NCBI GenBank assembly: GCA_029721435.1
Contig: CM056583.1
Span: 77,131,120-77,195,119 of the forward strand
Reading direction: 5' to 3'
From: Gymnothorax reevesii
Taxonomy: Eukaryota; Chordata; Actinopteri; Anguilliformes; Muraenidae
DNA length: 64,000 nt
Below the pieces are notes generated by a model, which worked only from the letters and a program-made list of their open reading frames with translations, had not been told where the DNA came from and made no database searches. Shown here in pieces: positions 1 through 11,710 of this stretch; the stretch's first letter is position 1; each line of letters starts with the position of its first letter. The translations under genes and the position numbers were made by a program.

Positions 1-2869
1 TATTGGTCTGATTAATCTCAGTATTTTAGAAAGAATTTAGAATGACTTTGACCCTTAAATGCAATTAGTCCATAGTAAATAACAACAAGTCAAAAGATTA
101 CATACTACCCCCAGCCCCCACAATCTGGTCTCTGAAGTCCCAAACACAGCCAGTTTCCCCAAAAAATAAAAAAATAAAATAACACAACACTGTTGGATTG
201 GAATAAAAACTTTCACCTTTGACTAGAAAAGAAATTTCAATTTTCACTTACAAAGGAAAGGAAACAACCTCCTGATTTTTGTTCCATCTCGTATTGACAT
301 GGAATGGCTTTGTTTGATTCAAGACTTCAGATAAAGGTTATCATGAGTCCTTGAGTCTTGGAGAAAGTATCCCCCATAATGAGAGGGGCACAACAGAATG
401 TGTGCTTAGTATTGATAGAGGATAACTGTCTTGTATTGCCAACGAAACGGAAGCACCACAATAACACTATTATTACTCGCTGTTCGAATTTTTAGTGAAC
501 AAATAAATTAATGAAAAAATTTTAATACACGTAGCCTTAAATATTGCTATGAAGCCATCGAATGGATGAACGTCGATCCGTTTGGTCATTTATTGGATTG
601 GCCGGATCATTGAAATCAGTTTCAGTTGGTCACATTCCTGCCCTTTAGCAATAAATACTGAGTGCATTTCACAGTGCAGTATTTCAAGAGCGAGTGGCGG
701 AGCTTGGTCCCGAAGAGTAAGGTGGAGATGTTTGGTAGAACACACTGTTGTACAGTAGGCTTACACTCCCTGGTTGTGATCACACTCATTAAAGAAGGCT
801 CTAGACTACCCTGCCTCTCACTGCCAGACATTTTACTACTTTGTCCATTTTAATGAAATACTGCAATATCAGCAAAAAGGAAGAGAAGAAAAAAAGAATT
901 AAAAACTTTATGTTCATTTGAAATGAATGATTTGTACCTATGAAATACAGTTGGGTTAGGCAGTTTTATCCTGAACCCAATATATTTCCCATTGACTCCT
1001 GTAGTGGGAGAAGCTGTCATTTTGATGGAAGATATGTGAAGATATAATTTTGCCAATTATGAATTCACACCTATGGATTCTCAGAATGAAAGGGTTTGGA
1101 CTGGTTATTTAAAAAAAAAAGAGGAAAAAAAACATTCACACAGACAGCCAGTGTCTATAAATTCTTCCCAAATGTTAAAACACAGAATATAGACGTGCAC
1201 CCCATAAACAAGTTAGTTGCAGCAGTAATAATAATAATAATCATCATCAACATAATAATACTGAAGGAAATTCTGTGGGTCCTTATTATGTTTCCTGTAC
1301 AAAAAAACAAATAAGGTGTGTTAACAATGGCTTTGTTTATCTAATGGTTGTCTTTTTTTGTTAATTCATTCAAAAAATTACCTTTCCAAAATGGAAGTTT
1401 TGCTCCGTGGTAGCGCTTGAATTAATTGCAGCAACTCGAGGACTTTTGAGACCCCCAAACTTGCCGTAGATAGACACGCAGCATGTTTTTGTTTTGCTGA
1501 AGCCAAACATAGGCCTCACTTCACTCAGCCTTCACTGCAACACTCCTTACGCTACATAACTCCTTATTGCGCTCCAATCTATGCATTTATCTCATCTGTA
1601 TGGCAGAGGAATTTAGTTAAGACCTTAGCATGGTCACAGGCGTGAACTGCATAGAATCACTCATTTATAAAAGAGGGCCTCACGAAGGGGAGTTATTGTA
1701 TCACAACATTCTGTTCTGCATACTAATTTTAATGATAAAAGATTACCTGTGACCAGGGAGTTGAGGCCCGACCCCTTGCCCTTCTCAGCATTCGCTTATT
1801 GGGACATTGGTGATTTATAAAGCAGAGCCTTTTCTTTGTTTTGACTCATTGTAAGTTGCTTTGTACAGAAATATCAGTTAAACTTAAACGTGAATTATAA
1901 GTACCACTACTAATAAAATAAAAATTTATAAAATCAATATTAAAGCTGGATAAGAAAGCGGACATGAAGTATTTCTAACAAACACACACACATAAACACT
2001 GACACACACACACACACACTTGCCTCGTTGACTGAGAGACAGAAAAAATGGCATTTGTCCTTCAACAGATCAATCAATTTTGTGAACAGGGCCGCATCAT
2101 TAGGAAAATAATGATGCTGTGTGCTAGGAGCAAGGGCTGTTTAAATGCTGAATGATAACAGATTGGCACAGGTGCTTTCCGTTGCCACGCTCTAAGTTTG
2201 AGCTAAATGACCCCAATCACAGAGGTGTACCACATAGACCTGTCACTTTCGTGCAGCCAGTAACCAACTGATATTCATGGCAGGCCACAGAAACAAACAA
2301 ATAGTTGTTAGCACGGCCTCCATAAGTGGAATGGCACTGTGGTCCATGCTTAAAGTGACACCAGTGGGTCTGGAAGATATTGAGCCCAATTCTGTAGCAG
2401 CCAGCTCACCATGGCTAGTGACATGGCCTCAGTATAAGGGGTTTTACACATTTATCTGGGAGACAAATGGAAATAACTAGGTTGACAGGGTAAAAGACTG
2501 CCAAATAGCGAAAATGCATCCTTTCATTTCAGTTGTTGGAAAGGTGTGATTGTGCGAACAGTACAATTTGTGAATGTCTGGTTCTCGCAGGAAGTGGGAA
2601 ATACAGAACAAATGCGATGTCATTGACTGAGCATGTATTTATAAAAACTGTCTCATCGTTTTAAATTCACATTTCCTCCTAAGACACAAAGAATTGTTTT
2701 CCCTTGTGGGGCATGTGTCAGATGTCACTGATCAAAATCTCTAAAATTAAAATTAAACATCTGATAAGAATTTGATGACATTTTGACTTATTTGCTCCTG
2801 ATGCGCTCCTTTCTGCCATCTAAGAAACTTACTTTATCAAAATAGTGATAAGTCTGTCAGCGCTCCATC
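1..2869. other. Intron, no gene seen
   Basis: AT-rich intronic sequence downstream (in gene sense) of the LamG2 exons. It holds a small (ATA)n run near 1228-1260 and the CA microsatellite. Short open frames here show no family resemblance. Confidence 0.7.
1981..2019. repeat. (CA)n microsatellite
   Basis: Two runs of CA repeats separated by TAAACACTG. Confidence 0.9.
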
Positions 2870-3140
2870 TTACACCCGGAACGAAGGGGCGCAAAGCGTG
2901 ACACAAGTGTCTTAGCTAGTTTATGACTGGGGCGGTAGTTGTTTCCCCCGTCCAGCCCTTAGGTTGCGTAAATAGCCATTGTACTTGCACCAAAAACAGT
3001 GCACATGGGCGTGTTGGTCTGAAAATGAGGTGTGGTCAGGTGCATTGTAGGCATGTTGCCACCTTGGGGCAGCAGAGAAGCACGATTGGCTATCAAAAAC
3101 CTGGGCTAAAGTCAATTTTCAGTCTTAAACTGCTATTCAA
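2870..3140. repeat. Old fish interspersed repeat fragment
   Basis: The stretch with CGCTCCATCTTACACCCGG, GGTTGCGTAAATAGCC and GATTGGCTATCAAAAACC looks like a degenerate copy of a widespread fish DNA-transposon repeat, possibly hAT-like. Recognition is from memory of repeat style, without clear termini here. Confidence 0.3.
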
Positions 3141-3163
3141 AGGGTGCAATATTAACCCGTTAA

Positions 3164-3368
3164 GTCAGGGGTGTCAAACTAATCCGTAAACGGGCCAAGA
3201 GATTGCAGGTCTTCAATCCTACCAAGCAGAAGCTCACCTGAAAGCACTGATTTAATCAACTGACCTAGGCCTGCACAACTGATTAGTTGTATCAGGTGCT
3301 CTTCTGCATTGTTGGAATGAAAACCTGAAGCCTCTTGGCCCGTTTACGGGTCATTTTGACACCCCTGC
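3164..3368. mobile_element. TTAA-flanked palindromic MITE, 205 bp
   Basis: The ends are imperfect inverted repeats (left GTCAGGGGTGTCAAACTAAT; the right end read in reverse is GCAGGGGTGTCAAAATGACC), and the similarity continues into GTAAACGGGCCAAGAG and beyond, so nearly the whole unit can fold back. Exact TTAA lies on both sides (3160-3163 and 3369-3372), the target of piggyBac-like and Kolobok-like elements. No coding capacity. Confidence 0.7.
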
Positions 3369-3450
3369 TTAAAGAGCAGAAATATTTTTCTAAAATACCA
3401 ACATGTTGCTCAAAATATTTCCCACATGGGACACTGCAGCGCTGAATCGA

Positions 3451-3648
3451 TCAGATCAGAATTTCTCGCTCCTCAAAGCCAATAAAGTCTGCTTCAGTTT
3501 TGCTATCGCTTTCAGCAAACAGCATATCTAGATATTCAGCATTTTCATTATTAAACTCACTGCCATCACTTGCCAAGTTCTCAAACGCTGGAATTTTGAA
3601 ACAATGCAGAGTCAAAATCCACGAAACAAGAGTTTTAGAATGATTCAT
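3451..3648 (-). pseudogene. Possible remnant of a piggyBac-like transposase N-terminus
   Basis: A 65-codon open frame ends with an acidic run: NENAEYLDMLFAESDSK, then TEADFIGFEER. Acidic Ser/Asp-rich N-termini of this kind are typical of piggyBac-derived transposases, and the sequence TTAACCCG at 3152-3159 plus the TTAA interrupted by the adjacent MITE would fit a piggyBac-type end. No DDD catalytic region is seen. Weak call. Confidence 0.3.
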
Positions 3649-6502
3649 TCATAGGAAGACAATGTAGTTCAAAGAAATTGTTACAATGCACCCTCTGGTG
3701 CCCCGAGTAATCAATCCACTGTAGGCCATGGGGCGTCCTTCTCTAATCTTTTGTTTCCTGCAACAACACTGGGGGCAACTTCATTTTTATTCAGTAATTA
3801 CAATAAAAATATCATAATCCTGAAAATGAAAATCTACAATCGCAGAACCTGCTCAGAAAAACATAATAAGCGAATAAGAATGAATAAGAATAAGAATAAA
3901 AATGACAACAGGCAGAGAGCTGGGATGACATCACCATTTACAGCATCCCATTTACAGTGTCCTAGAGGTGTCATGGCACTTATCAAAAACATTGAAACAT
4001 TTCGAAAAGATGACGCAACATGATAAATTTCCTACACGATTGATTTTGTACATTTATCCAGCTATTGAGTGTGACTTGCTGCACCCTGATAATGTCCCTT
4101 TAAATGTGGAATACAAGATACTTTATAAAATGTTCTGCTGGTTTGTAAAGTTTTTGAAAATACAGTAATGTGACCAGGGTTAGAATCTCCTTCCACAATT
4201 CTGAGAAGTATGCCCTCTGCATCCACCTTAGAGCAAAAGATAATGTTGTGCCGATCTTGATAATGCATACATTTTCGGACATTTCCTGATGATTGAACAG
4301 GGATTAACAACCTTAAGTAGTTCAGAGATTTTACAGCCATTAGATTAATTTGTATCTAAATAATAACTACTACATGAACAAGCATGTTTAAAAGAGCATC
4401 AAAGCTTGTTATGAGGTTAATGTGTTTTGAGCTAGATAAATCTGTAATGTAAAGAACGGTCTCATTTCTAATCAAGCTACAAAGCAAAGTGAAAGGTTAA
4501 CAGGCAGAATTCATCTGTGTTTCAAAGAGAATTTCAATGGGCAGTTTCTATTTTAATCGTAAGTTTGCACAAAAATGATTCATAGTATGTTTGTACTTGC
4601 CCAGAGTGCTATTTATTCATTGGATTTTGTCAAGATCAGAGTTTTCTAGATGCATCATGATGCAATCGATCTGAATGAAATGAGGCCTAAATTAAGCTCC
4701 GTGAATATTCATGAGCAACCCCAAATTTATCATTTATATATAAATATTGGCGAGTTGAGACCCCTGAAATGCATCCAGAAAACTTACCACGTCTAGTAAG
4801 AAGACGTGACATTCAAAATATCAGGATGGTTAGATAATGCACTGACTGTATTAAAGGTGGGACTGGCAACAATAGAAAAACCAGCAAGTAAAAGGCAGAT
4901 TTTAAATGTAGAGAACATAAAAAAATGACCCCTCATTTGCATCATTCTTCAAAAGCCCCCCTTAAAGATGTGAACAGGCACAGCACAGCCTAACTGCTGA
5001 GTGTTGACAGATGAACCAAGTGCAGGGAGAGGAGTGGCGCACATTGCATTAGGTTTCATTGAGAACCTTATCCAACCACTTGATGTATCATTCCCATGCA
5101 AAAAAATGGCCCATAAGTAACTCAACAAATCAACATGAAACCAAGGAATGTAAACAATGGATATAAGTTGACCAGTTGTCAAGCTAGCTGGCACGGCTAG
5201 TAAAGTTTACAGAAAATTAGTTATTAGTCACCAATACTGCGCTAGCTACCAAAAAGAGACAGGTTGAGGAGACGTTATATAAATAGCAAAGCCAAAACGA
5301 TCAAGACAAAAATATATTTTGAATGCTTGTTTTGTATTTGTAGTGCAAATTGCCCATATTTTTTTTGGCAATTAATCTCATTAAGTAGCATAAAGTTACC
5401 AGTTACCAGACTATTTAATTATAGTTCATCAGTGACAGAATTTTGCATAGAATTCATAGCATGTTGTATATAATCATAAAGTTATAAAAATTAAATTCTA
5501 GAGCCTCTTTTCTCTAGAGCGTCTTTTCTAAGTGCCGATAAAAGTTTGACATGGTCCCAGATATCTCAGTAAATGTTGCATTGCAGAATTTGCATGCTGC
5601 GGAGTGTTTTCTTTTGGATGTTGTTTTGCAGACAAACTCATTTTGGTTTCGGTCGCCAAATTTTATTAAACGAGATCTGGTGACATCTCCCCGACTGTCA
5701 CAGCTCCCTGTCCCCCGAATTTACTTTTTGGAGCGCATGTTACCGGGGGCGGGAGGAGGGGTAGACAGCCGTCAAGTTAATGTCATTGATCGCATTTGAA
5801 GCAGGAAGTTTTACATCCAATCAAAGCAATGATGTGAAAAATAAATCAGACAATTCATTGGCAAATTAGTGATCTGCCTACAGCTGTGGACTTGGCCTGT
5901 ATTGCGGAAAAAAAAATATCCAGAGTCCGCTCAAGACAAGACCAAGTAAAAATTGAGTACAAGACCAGTCTCGAGTACTACAACACTACTTACTAGTGTG
6001 ATGATACCTTTTGTACATATTAACGCTAGCCCTATATATCCCAGACATGTGGGGGACTGCTGGTACTTGGTAAAGATATTTGCTCTCAGAGTGCTTTTGA
6101 AGTCAAGTGTAACTTAATCATGGTAGTAACAAAGTTGTTATTTGAGGCTCTGTGGGTAGATTTAGGGGCTAAACTACATGTGCCTTTGAAAACAAAAATG
6201 CATATGGCAATAACATTGTGCTCAATGCTCTTTGTGGCAAAAGGCATATTAAAAACCTTCGCCCAGTTTGGTAGTTTCCTCTTCTAAACAAAAGCATTTG
6301 CATCACAATGGGTTAGACAGTATAAGAGGAGCTGTATTTATGCGAAAGGTGGTTCTGTGCAATTTTCATGTCACAGACCTCTTTTGCATTTTGATTCACT
6401 CAAACCACCTTTAAACACAAACACTGTCCCTATGTGGTAGGTCTATGGGACTGAATAATGGCCAGTGAAGCTGTTTGCAAATAAATGCATATTGTTTCCT
6501 TC
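3649..6502. other. Intron, no gene seen
   Basis: No recognisable coding sequence; only a small repeat fragment near 5885-5995. A GC-richer patch at 5640-5830 may be another old repeat. Confidence 0.65.
5885..5995. repeat. Fragment of an interspersed repeat ending in GTACTACAACACTA-like sequence
   Basis: CTCAAGACAAGACC, then GAGTACAAGACC and CGAGTACTACAACACTAC are typical of a common fish repeat. Only one end is recognisable. Confidence 0.3.
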
Positions 6503-6999
6503 TGTTATGGCCCCAATTTGTTATTACATTTATAACACAACAGCAACAGCAAGGGATGACAAACACAGTTTTAACAACTAAAACACATTTAATTTTTAAC
6601 GAAGACAAAGACTAATAACAACCTACAACTAAAGACCAAGATTGATAAATAAGAAAAAACAGAAATAATTACAGTCCCTTTTTAGTGGGGTGGCTTGGTG
6701 ATGTCCTGGATGAAGAAAATGCTCAAACACAGTCAAAGAAATCCACAAAAGAAACGTCACAGGTCTTGAACAGAATGGCAGGTCTGGTCATCTTCTTGCA
6801 ATTTCTCCTACTACTTTACTGTCTCAATTCTTTTCCTTATATACTCTTTTGCAGACCCCACCCACATTTAGACCTCTTTTTTTTTTACTTTCTGAGACTT
6901 GCCCCAGACATGTCCAGGACATGTCTAAACATGACTCCAGTCTGAGCTTTACAAAAAAAAGGTAAATACTGCCATCTAGTGGCCTATATTCACATTACA
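6503..6999 (-). repeat. 3' LTR of the Gmr1-type element
   Basis: This 497-base copy is offset from the other LTR by 5563 bases throughout, with no indel. It is preceded in element orientation by a short purine-rich stretch (7000-7010 reads GGAATGGAGG on the minus strand), the likely polypurine tract. The minus-strand TATA-like box is at 6837-6843 and ATTAAA at 6588-6593. Small plus-strand open frames inside both LTRs are identical simply because the LTRs are. Confidence 0.93.
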
Positions 7000-7134
7000 C
7001 CTCCATTCCAAAAGGGAAAAATTTTGACTCATAAAGGCAAAATTTTTCTTTCCAATACAAAATGGTTAAGTGAACACTTGTCTATATATACATATCATAC
7101 AATATTCAAACACATGATATATATATATACACAT

Positions 7135-10100
7135 TCAAACACGGGATAAGCAATCAGCAATTACATTGTCTGTACCCTTCACATGCTTAATTTCCAAGTC
7201 AAACTCCTGTAAAATCAAACTCCAATTCAACAATCTCCGATTCTTGTTTTTCATCTTATTCAAAAACATTAACGGATTGTGGTCAGTGTACACAATCATT
7301 GGCTTTTGTCCTGTACAAACATAAACCTCAAAGTGTTGTAAAGAAAGGACCAGAGCCAACAGTTCCTTCTCTATTGTGGAATAGTTCCTTTGGTGGCGAT
7401 TGAACTTCCTGGAGAAGTATGCCACGGGATGCTCAATGTCATCAGAGTCACTTCTCTGTAGGAGCACAGATCCACAAGCTTGGTCGCTAGCATCGACCGC
7501 GATGGAGAACGGTTTGTTGAAGTCAGGAGATTTGAGCACGGGGAAGTGACACAGCAGAGATTTCAGGTGATCGAAGGCTCTCTGGCATGCATCATCCCAG
7601 GTGAACTTTACGCCTTTCTTCAGTTGGTTAGTTAGACTGAGAGCAATCTCAGCAAAGTTCTTGCAGAACTTGCGGTAGTACCCGATCATTCCAAGGAAGC
7701 GGCGCAAAGCTTTTTTGTTGTCAGGAACGGGAAAGTCCATGATGGCTTGGACTTTAGCATTTATGGGTGCCACCTTACCCTGGCCTATGACGTAGCCAAG
7801 ATAGGTGACAGTAGCACAACCAAAGTCACTCTTGTTCAGGTTAACAGTCAGGTTAGCCTGTGTCAGGCGCTGGAACAACGTCTCTACATCTTTTAGATGT
7901 TCTTCCCAGGAGTCACTCCATGTGATCAGGTCATCGATGTACGCACCCGTGTGTGGCAATCCGGCAATTGTAGACTGTATCATCCTTTGGAACGTGGCTG
8001 GGGCATTTTTCATGCCAAAGGGTAGGACTTCATACTGGTACAATCCAGATGGTGTGGCAAAAGCAGAGATGCTCTTGGCCCTCTCAGTTAAAGGCACACA
8101 CCAATAACCCTTCAATAAATCAATCTTGGTCAGAAACTTTGCTTGCCCTACACTATCAATACAATCATCAATCCTAGGTATTGGAAACACATCAGTTCTA
8201 GTTACAGCATTGACTTTGCGATAATCTGTACAGAATCTAGTACTTCCATCAGGTTTTGGAACTAGCACACAGGGTGAACTCCAATCTGAGTTGGAGGGTC
8301 TGATAATATCATGTTCTAACATGTACTCAACCTCTTTCTCAGCAATCTTTCTCTTTTCAGGATTCATCCGGTATGGATGCTGTTTTATTGGTTTGGCATC
8401 ACCAACATCTACATCATGAGAGGCTATAGTAACTCTCTTTGGAACATCAGGAAACAGATCCTCATATTTCTTGATCAACCTCTCAAACTGATCTCTCTGT
8501 GAGGGTTCTAAGTGCTGGAGTTTTACATCAAGATTTTGCAACACTTCAGTGTTTGACAATTTACATGAAAGAACTTCAGCTTTAATTCTTGGTTCATCAT
8601 CTTGAAACTCCCCCTCATCTTCACACGTTTCGACCATTGGAGAATCTGAAGTGACAGCTGCAACCCTAGCATTTCTGTCATGATAAGGCTTTAGCATGTT
8701 AATATGACACAATTGTTTTGGTTTTCTCCTATCTGGAGTCTTCACAATGTAATTGAGATCATTGAGTTTTGTCAGAATTTCATAAGGACCATGAAATCTA
8801 GCCTGCAATGGATTGGACTGCAAGGGAAACAACACAAGGACCTTGTCTCCTGGTTTAAACTCACGGCTTCTAGCCTTATGATCATACCAAGTTTTCATTT
8901 TTCCCTGACTTGATTTCAAGTTCTCTTTGGCAAGGTCACAAGCTGCACGCAATCTTTCCTTGAACTTGCTAACATAGTCTAACAGACTGATTTGCGGCTC
9001 TTCCTCTTGCCATTGTTCACTCAATAATAGCAAAGGTCCTCTCACTTCATGACCAAACACTAGCTCAAATGGACTGAATCCAGTAGACTCCTGCACTGCT
9101 TCTCTAGCTGCAAACAACAGCAAATGAACCCCTTCATCCCAGTCTTTCTCATGGTCATAACAATAAGTCCTCATCATTGTCTTGAGAGTGGAATGAAACC
9201 GCTCTAAGGCACCCTGACTTTCTGGATGATAGGCACTAGAAAGAATCTGCTTTGCACCTAGTTCATACACAACCTGCTGAAACAATCCTGAAGTGAAATT
9301 GCTACCCTGGTCTGACTGAATTTCCCTGGGAAGACCAAACAACGTGAAGAACTTTATCAAAGCCTTCGAGATTGCAGTTGCCTTGATGTTACGTAGAGGT
9401 ATGGCTTCGGGGAATCTGGTAGATGCACACATGATTGTCAACAAGTACTGATTTCCAGATCTAGTCTTGGGTAATGGACCAACGCAATCAACAATGACCC
9501 TAGAGAATGGCTCCCCAAATGCTGGGATAGGCTGCAATGGAGCTACAGGTGGGTCTAACTGGTGTTTTCCAACTACCTGACAAGTGTGACAGGTTTTGCA
9601 AAAGTTGGAAACGTCTTTCCGAAGCCCAGGCCAAAAGAAGTGTTTCATGATCTTATCAACAGTCTTGTTAACACCAAGATGACCTCCTAAAGGTAAACTA
9701 TGAGCCATTGTTAAGATCTCATTCCTATAGACCTTCGGAACAACAATTTGCCTGACCACTGCCCAATCTGCATTGGCAGGGATATCAGGAGGGCGCCACT
9801 TCCGCATCAACACACCATCCTTGAGATAATACCCAACTGGAACTGCATCTATTTCTTTTTCAGGAAGGGCTCTCCTCTTTAGTACACCAATTTCAGGATC
9901 ATTAGTTTGCTCCTCAATCAACCGCTTTCTGGACAGAGACAAGTCTCCAGACACATCAGAATCACCAGACCCATCCGGCTGGCTGAATAGAGAACTGATA
10001 AAAGTATCTGATAAGTCCTCAAACGGAGAAACCATAATAGGCCAATCAGAGTCATGAGGCGAACCACCTGAGTCCTGACTATTCAATGTACTGGACGGCA

Positions 10101-11463
10101 CCACAACATCATCTTCTTTAGCCTTCTTGGCCATAGCACGAGTCACTGCGCAAGAAGGATACAGAGATGGGTCCTCATCCCCATCTTCAGTGCTCGGCTG
10201 TGAAGTAAGATGTACAGGGGGAACTACTTTGCCCCCAGCCAGGTCATTGCCTAGCAACAGAGAAACTCCCTTTATAGGTAGACTTGACATAAGTCCCACC
10301 TTTACCTGTCCTGTAACTAAATCTGACTTCAAGAATATAGAGCGCAGGGGTACAGATACAGTTCTCCCTTCAATACCTTGTACAAGTATGAAATCCCCTG
10401 AAGCGGTCTCATCACGTAACTCCAAGGAGTCCATCAACAAAAGTGACTGAGAAGCTCCGGTATCCCTTAGGATATATATGGGGACAGGAGTAGTATGCTC
10501 ATTGAGAGCCACAAATCCCTCTGACACAAATGGAAGAAATTCCTCCCTCACGAAGTCAGCTGTATCAGGCTTTTTAGCCCCACAAGAAGCAGGCAATTTA
10601 GCAGATTGGTTATCTACTACAGGGGTTTCTAACCTTGTTTTCACAAAGGCATTTGGTTTGGTATCCTTTTCTTTTTCTTTCTTAGCTTTAAGGAACCAAC
10701 AGTTAGTTGTAACATGACCAGATTTCTTGCAATAACTGCAAACTAGACCACTTTTGTCACTGTCAGCTTTCACACTTTGATCAGACCTGTTACTGGATTT
10801 CTGAGCACCATCACCAGATTTTTCTTTGTCTTTGGGTGAGGAATCTTGGGTATCACCGTAACCCTTTTTCTGAAATTGGGACCATTTATTGTTACTGCTA
10901 GACTGAAATTTGGACTTATGAGTGAGAACATATTCATCTGCAAATTTGGCAGCTGATTGCAAGTTCAGTGCTTGCTTCTCATTAAGGTAGGTCTTAACAT
11001 CATCCTTAACACAGTTCTTGAATTCTTCAACTAACACCATCTCTTTTAGTGAGTTGAAATCATCCTTGACCTCCATAGAAGTACACCAGCGCTCAAAGCA
11101 AACCTGCTTTTCATTAGCAAATTCAACATAAGTCTGATTTTCAGATTTCTTCAGACCTCTGAATTTCTGTCGGTAAGCCTCAGGAACCAACTCATAAGCT
11201 CTCAAAATAACCTTTTTGACAACCTCATAATCAGAGGAATCATCTGCAGACAAAGCCGAATAGGCTTGTTGAGCTTTACCCTTGAGGACAGTTTGCAACA
11301 TCAGAGGCCAGTGTTCCTTTGGCCACTGGCAACTCTTTGCTACCTTTTCAAAACATTGGAAATAGTTGTCAACATCCTTTTCCGAAAATGGAGGCACCAG
11401 TTTTACCTCCTGACTAGCACAAAATTTATTTTTCATTGCTATTTTAATTTTTAGTTGCTCCAT
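7135..11463 (-). CDS. Gag-Pol polyprotein of the Gmr1-type element (1442 aa open frame; order Gag-PR-IN-RT-RH)
   Basis: Domains by residue, counting from the Met at 11463: Gag capsid-like region about 20-190; CCHC zinc knuckle with C242, C245, H250, C255; aspartic protease D334-T-G-A-S; integrase zinc-binding region about H588 to C628; integrase catalytic triad D659, D718, E754 (D,D-35-E), then a GPY/F-like stretch (FHGPYEIL); reverse transcriptase with YIDD at 1175-1178; RNase H beginning near D1324 (VDASDQACG) and ending DNVIADCLSRV. All key catalytic residues I looked for are present and there is no internal stop. The Met at 11463 is simply the first after the Gag stop; the coding frame continues upstream to 11628, so the natural start is probably in the upstream Gag segment. 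No envelope gene is seen. Confidence 0.92.
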   Translation of the reverse strand: MEQLKIKIAMKNKFCASQEVKLVPPFSEKDVDNYFQCFEKVAKSCQWPKEHWPLMLQTVLKGKAQQAYSALSADDSSDYEVVKKVILRAYELVPEAYRQKFRGLKKSENQTYVEFANEKQVCFERWCTSMEVKDDFNSLKEMVLVEEFKNCVKDDVKTYLNEKQALNLQSAAKFADEYVLTHKSKFQSSSNNKWSQFQKKGYGDTQDSSPKDKEKSGDGAQKSSNRSDQSVKADSDKSGLVCSYCKKSGHVTTNCWFLKAKKEKEKDTKPNAFVKTRLETPVVDNQSAKLPASCGAKKPDTADFVREEFLPFVSEGFVALNEHTTPVPIYILRDTGASQSLLLMDSLELRDETASGDFILVQGIEGRTVSVPLRSIFLKSDLVTGQVKVGLMSSLPIKGVSLLLGNDLAGGKVVPPVHLTSQPSTEDGDEDPSLYPSCAVTRAMAKKAKEDDVVVPSSTLNSQDSGGSPHDSDWPIMVSPFEDLSDTFISSLFSQPDGSGDSDVSGDLSLSRKRLIEEQTNDPEIGVLKRRALPEKEIDAVPVGYYLKDGVLMRKWRPPDIPANADWAVVRQIVVPKVYRNEILTMAHSLPLGGHLGVNKTVDKIMKHFFWPGLRKDVSNFCKTCHTCQVVGKHQLDPPVAPLQPIPAFGEPFSRVIVDCVGPLPKTRSGNQYLLTIMCASTRFPEAIPLRNIKATAISKALIKFFTLFGLPREIQSDQGSNFTSGLFQQVVYELGAKQILSSAYHPESQGALERFHSTLKTMMRTYCYDHEKDWDEGVHLLLFAAREAVQESTGFSPFELVFGHEVRGPLLLLSEQWQEEEPQISLLDYVSKFKERLRAACDLAKENLKSSQGKMKTWYDHKARSREFKPGDKVLVLFPLQSNPLQARFHGPYEILTKLNDLNYIVKTPDRRKPKQLCHINMLKPYHDRNARVAAVTSDSPMVETCEDEGEFQDDEPRIKAEVLSCKLSNTEVLQNLDVKLQHLEPSQRDQFERLIKKYEDLFPDVPKRVTIASHDVDVGDAKPIKQHPYRMNPEKRKIAEKEVEYMLEHDIIRPSNSDWSSPCVLVPKPDGSTRFCTDYRKVNAVTRTDVFPIPRIDDCIDSVGQAKFLTKIDLLKGYWCVPLTERAKSISAFATPSGLYQYEVLPFGMKNAPATFQRMIQSTIAGLPHTGAYIDDLITWSDSWEEHLKDVETLFQRLTQANLTVNLNKSDFGCATVTYLGYVIGQGKVAPINAKVQAIMDFPVPDNKKALRRFLGMIGYYRKFCKNFAEIALSLTNQLKKGVKFTWDDACQRAFDHLKSLLCHFPVLKSPDFNKPFSIAVDASDQACGSVLLQRSDSDDIEHPVAYFSRKFNRHQRNYSTIEKELLALVLSLQHFEVYVCTGQKPMIVYTDHNPLMFLNKMKNKNRRLLNWSLILQEFDLEIKHVKGTDNVIADCLSRV

Positions 11464-11469
11464 TTGGAG

Positions 11470-11710
11470 TCTTTCTTCTCTATCGAATTTCTCTAATTCA
11501 AAATCTCTCTGTCTTGCAAATTTTTCTAACTCAAATTCTCTTTGTTTTTCTTCTCTTGCTAATTTTTCTAACTCAAACTGCCTTTGTTTTTCTTTTTCTT
11601 CCCTCTCAAATTCTCTTTGTTTTTCTTTTTACTCCCTTTCTTTTTCTCTTTCTTCCCTTTCTTTCTCTTTTTCCTCCCTTTCTTTTTCTCTTTCCTCCCT
11701 TTCAATCTCT
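11470..11710 (-). repeat. Purine-rich, coiled-coil-coding low-complexity tract in Gag
   Basis: On the minus strand this tract is built of GAAAGAGAA-like units encoding E, K, R, Q and F repeats. It contains the in-frame TAA. Such tracts mutate by slippage, so length and stop status may vary among copies. Confidence 0.7.

Noticed and set aside
6685..6945. Plus-strand open frame of 86 codons, repeated exactly at 12248-12508
   Set aside because: It lies in the two LTRs, which are duplicates of each other; the identity reflects the LTRs, and the frame runs antisense to the element with no known domain.
10127..10717. Plus-strand open frames of 107 and 79 codons
   Set aside because: They are antisense to the Gag-protease part of the retrotransposon polyprotein and have no recognisable domain.
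7135..11463. Endogenous retrovirus with envelope
   Set aside because: There is no reading frame between RNase H and the 3' LTR that could be an envelope; the frame ends about 135 bases before the LTR.
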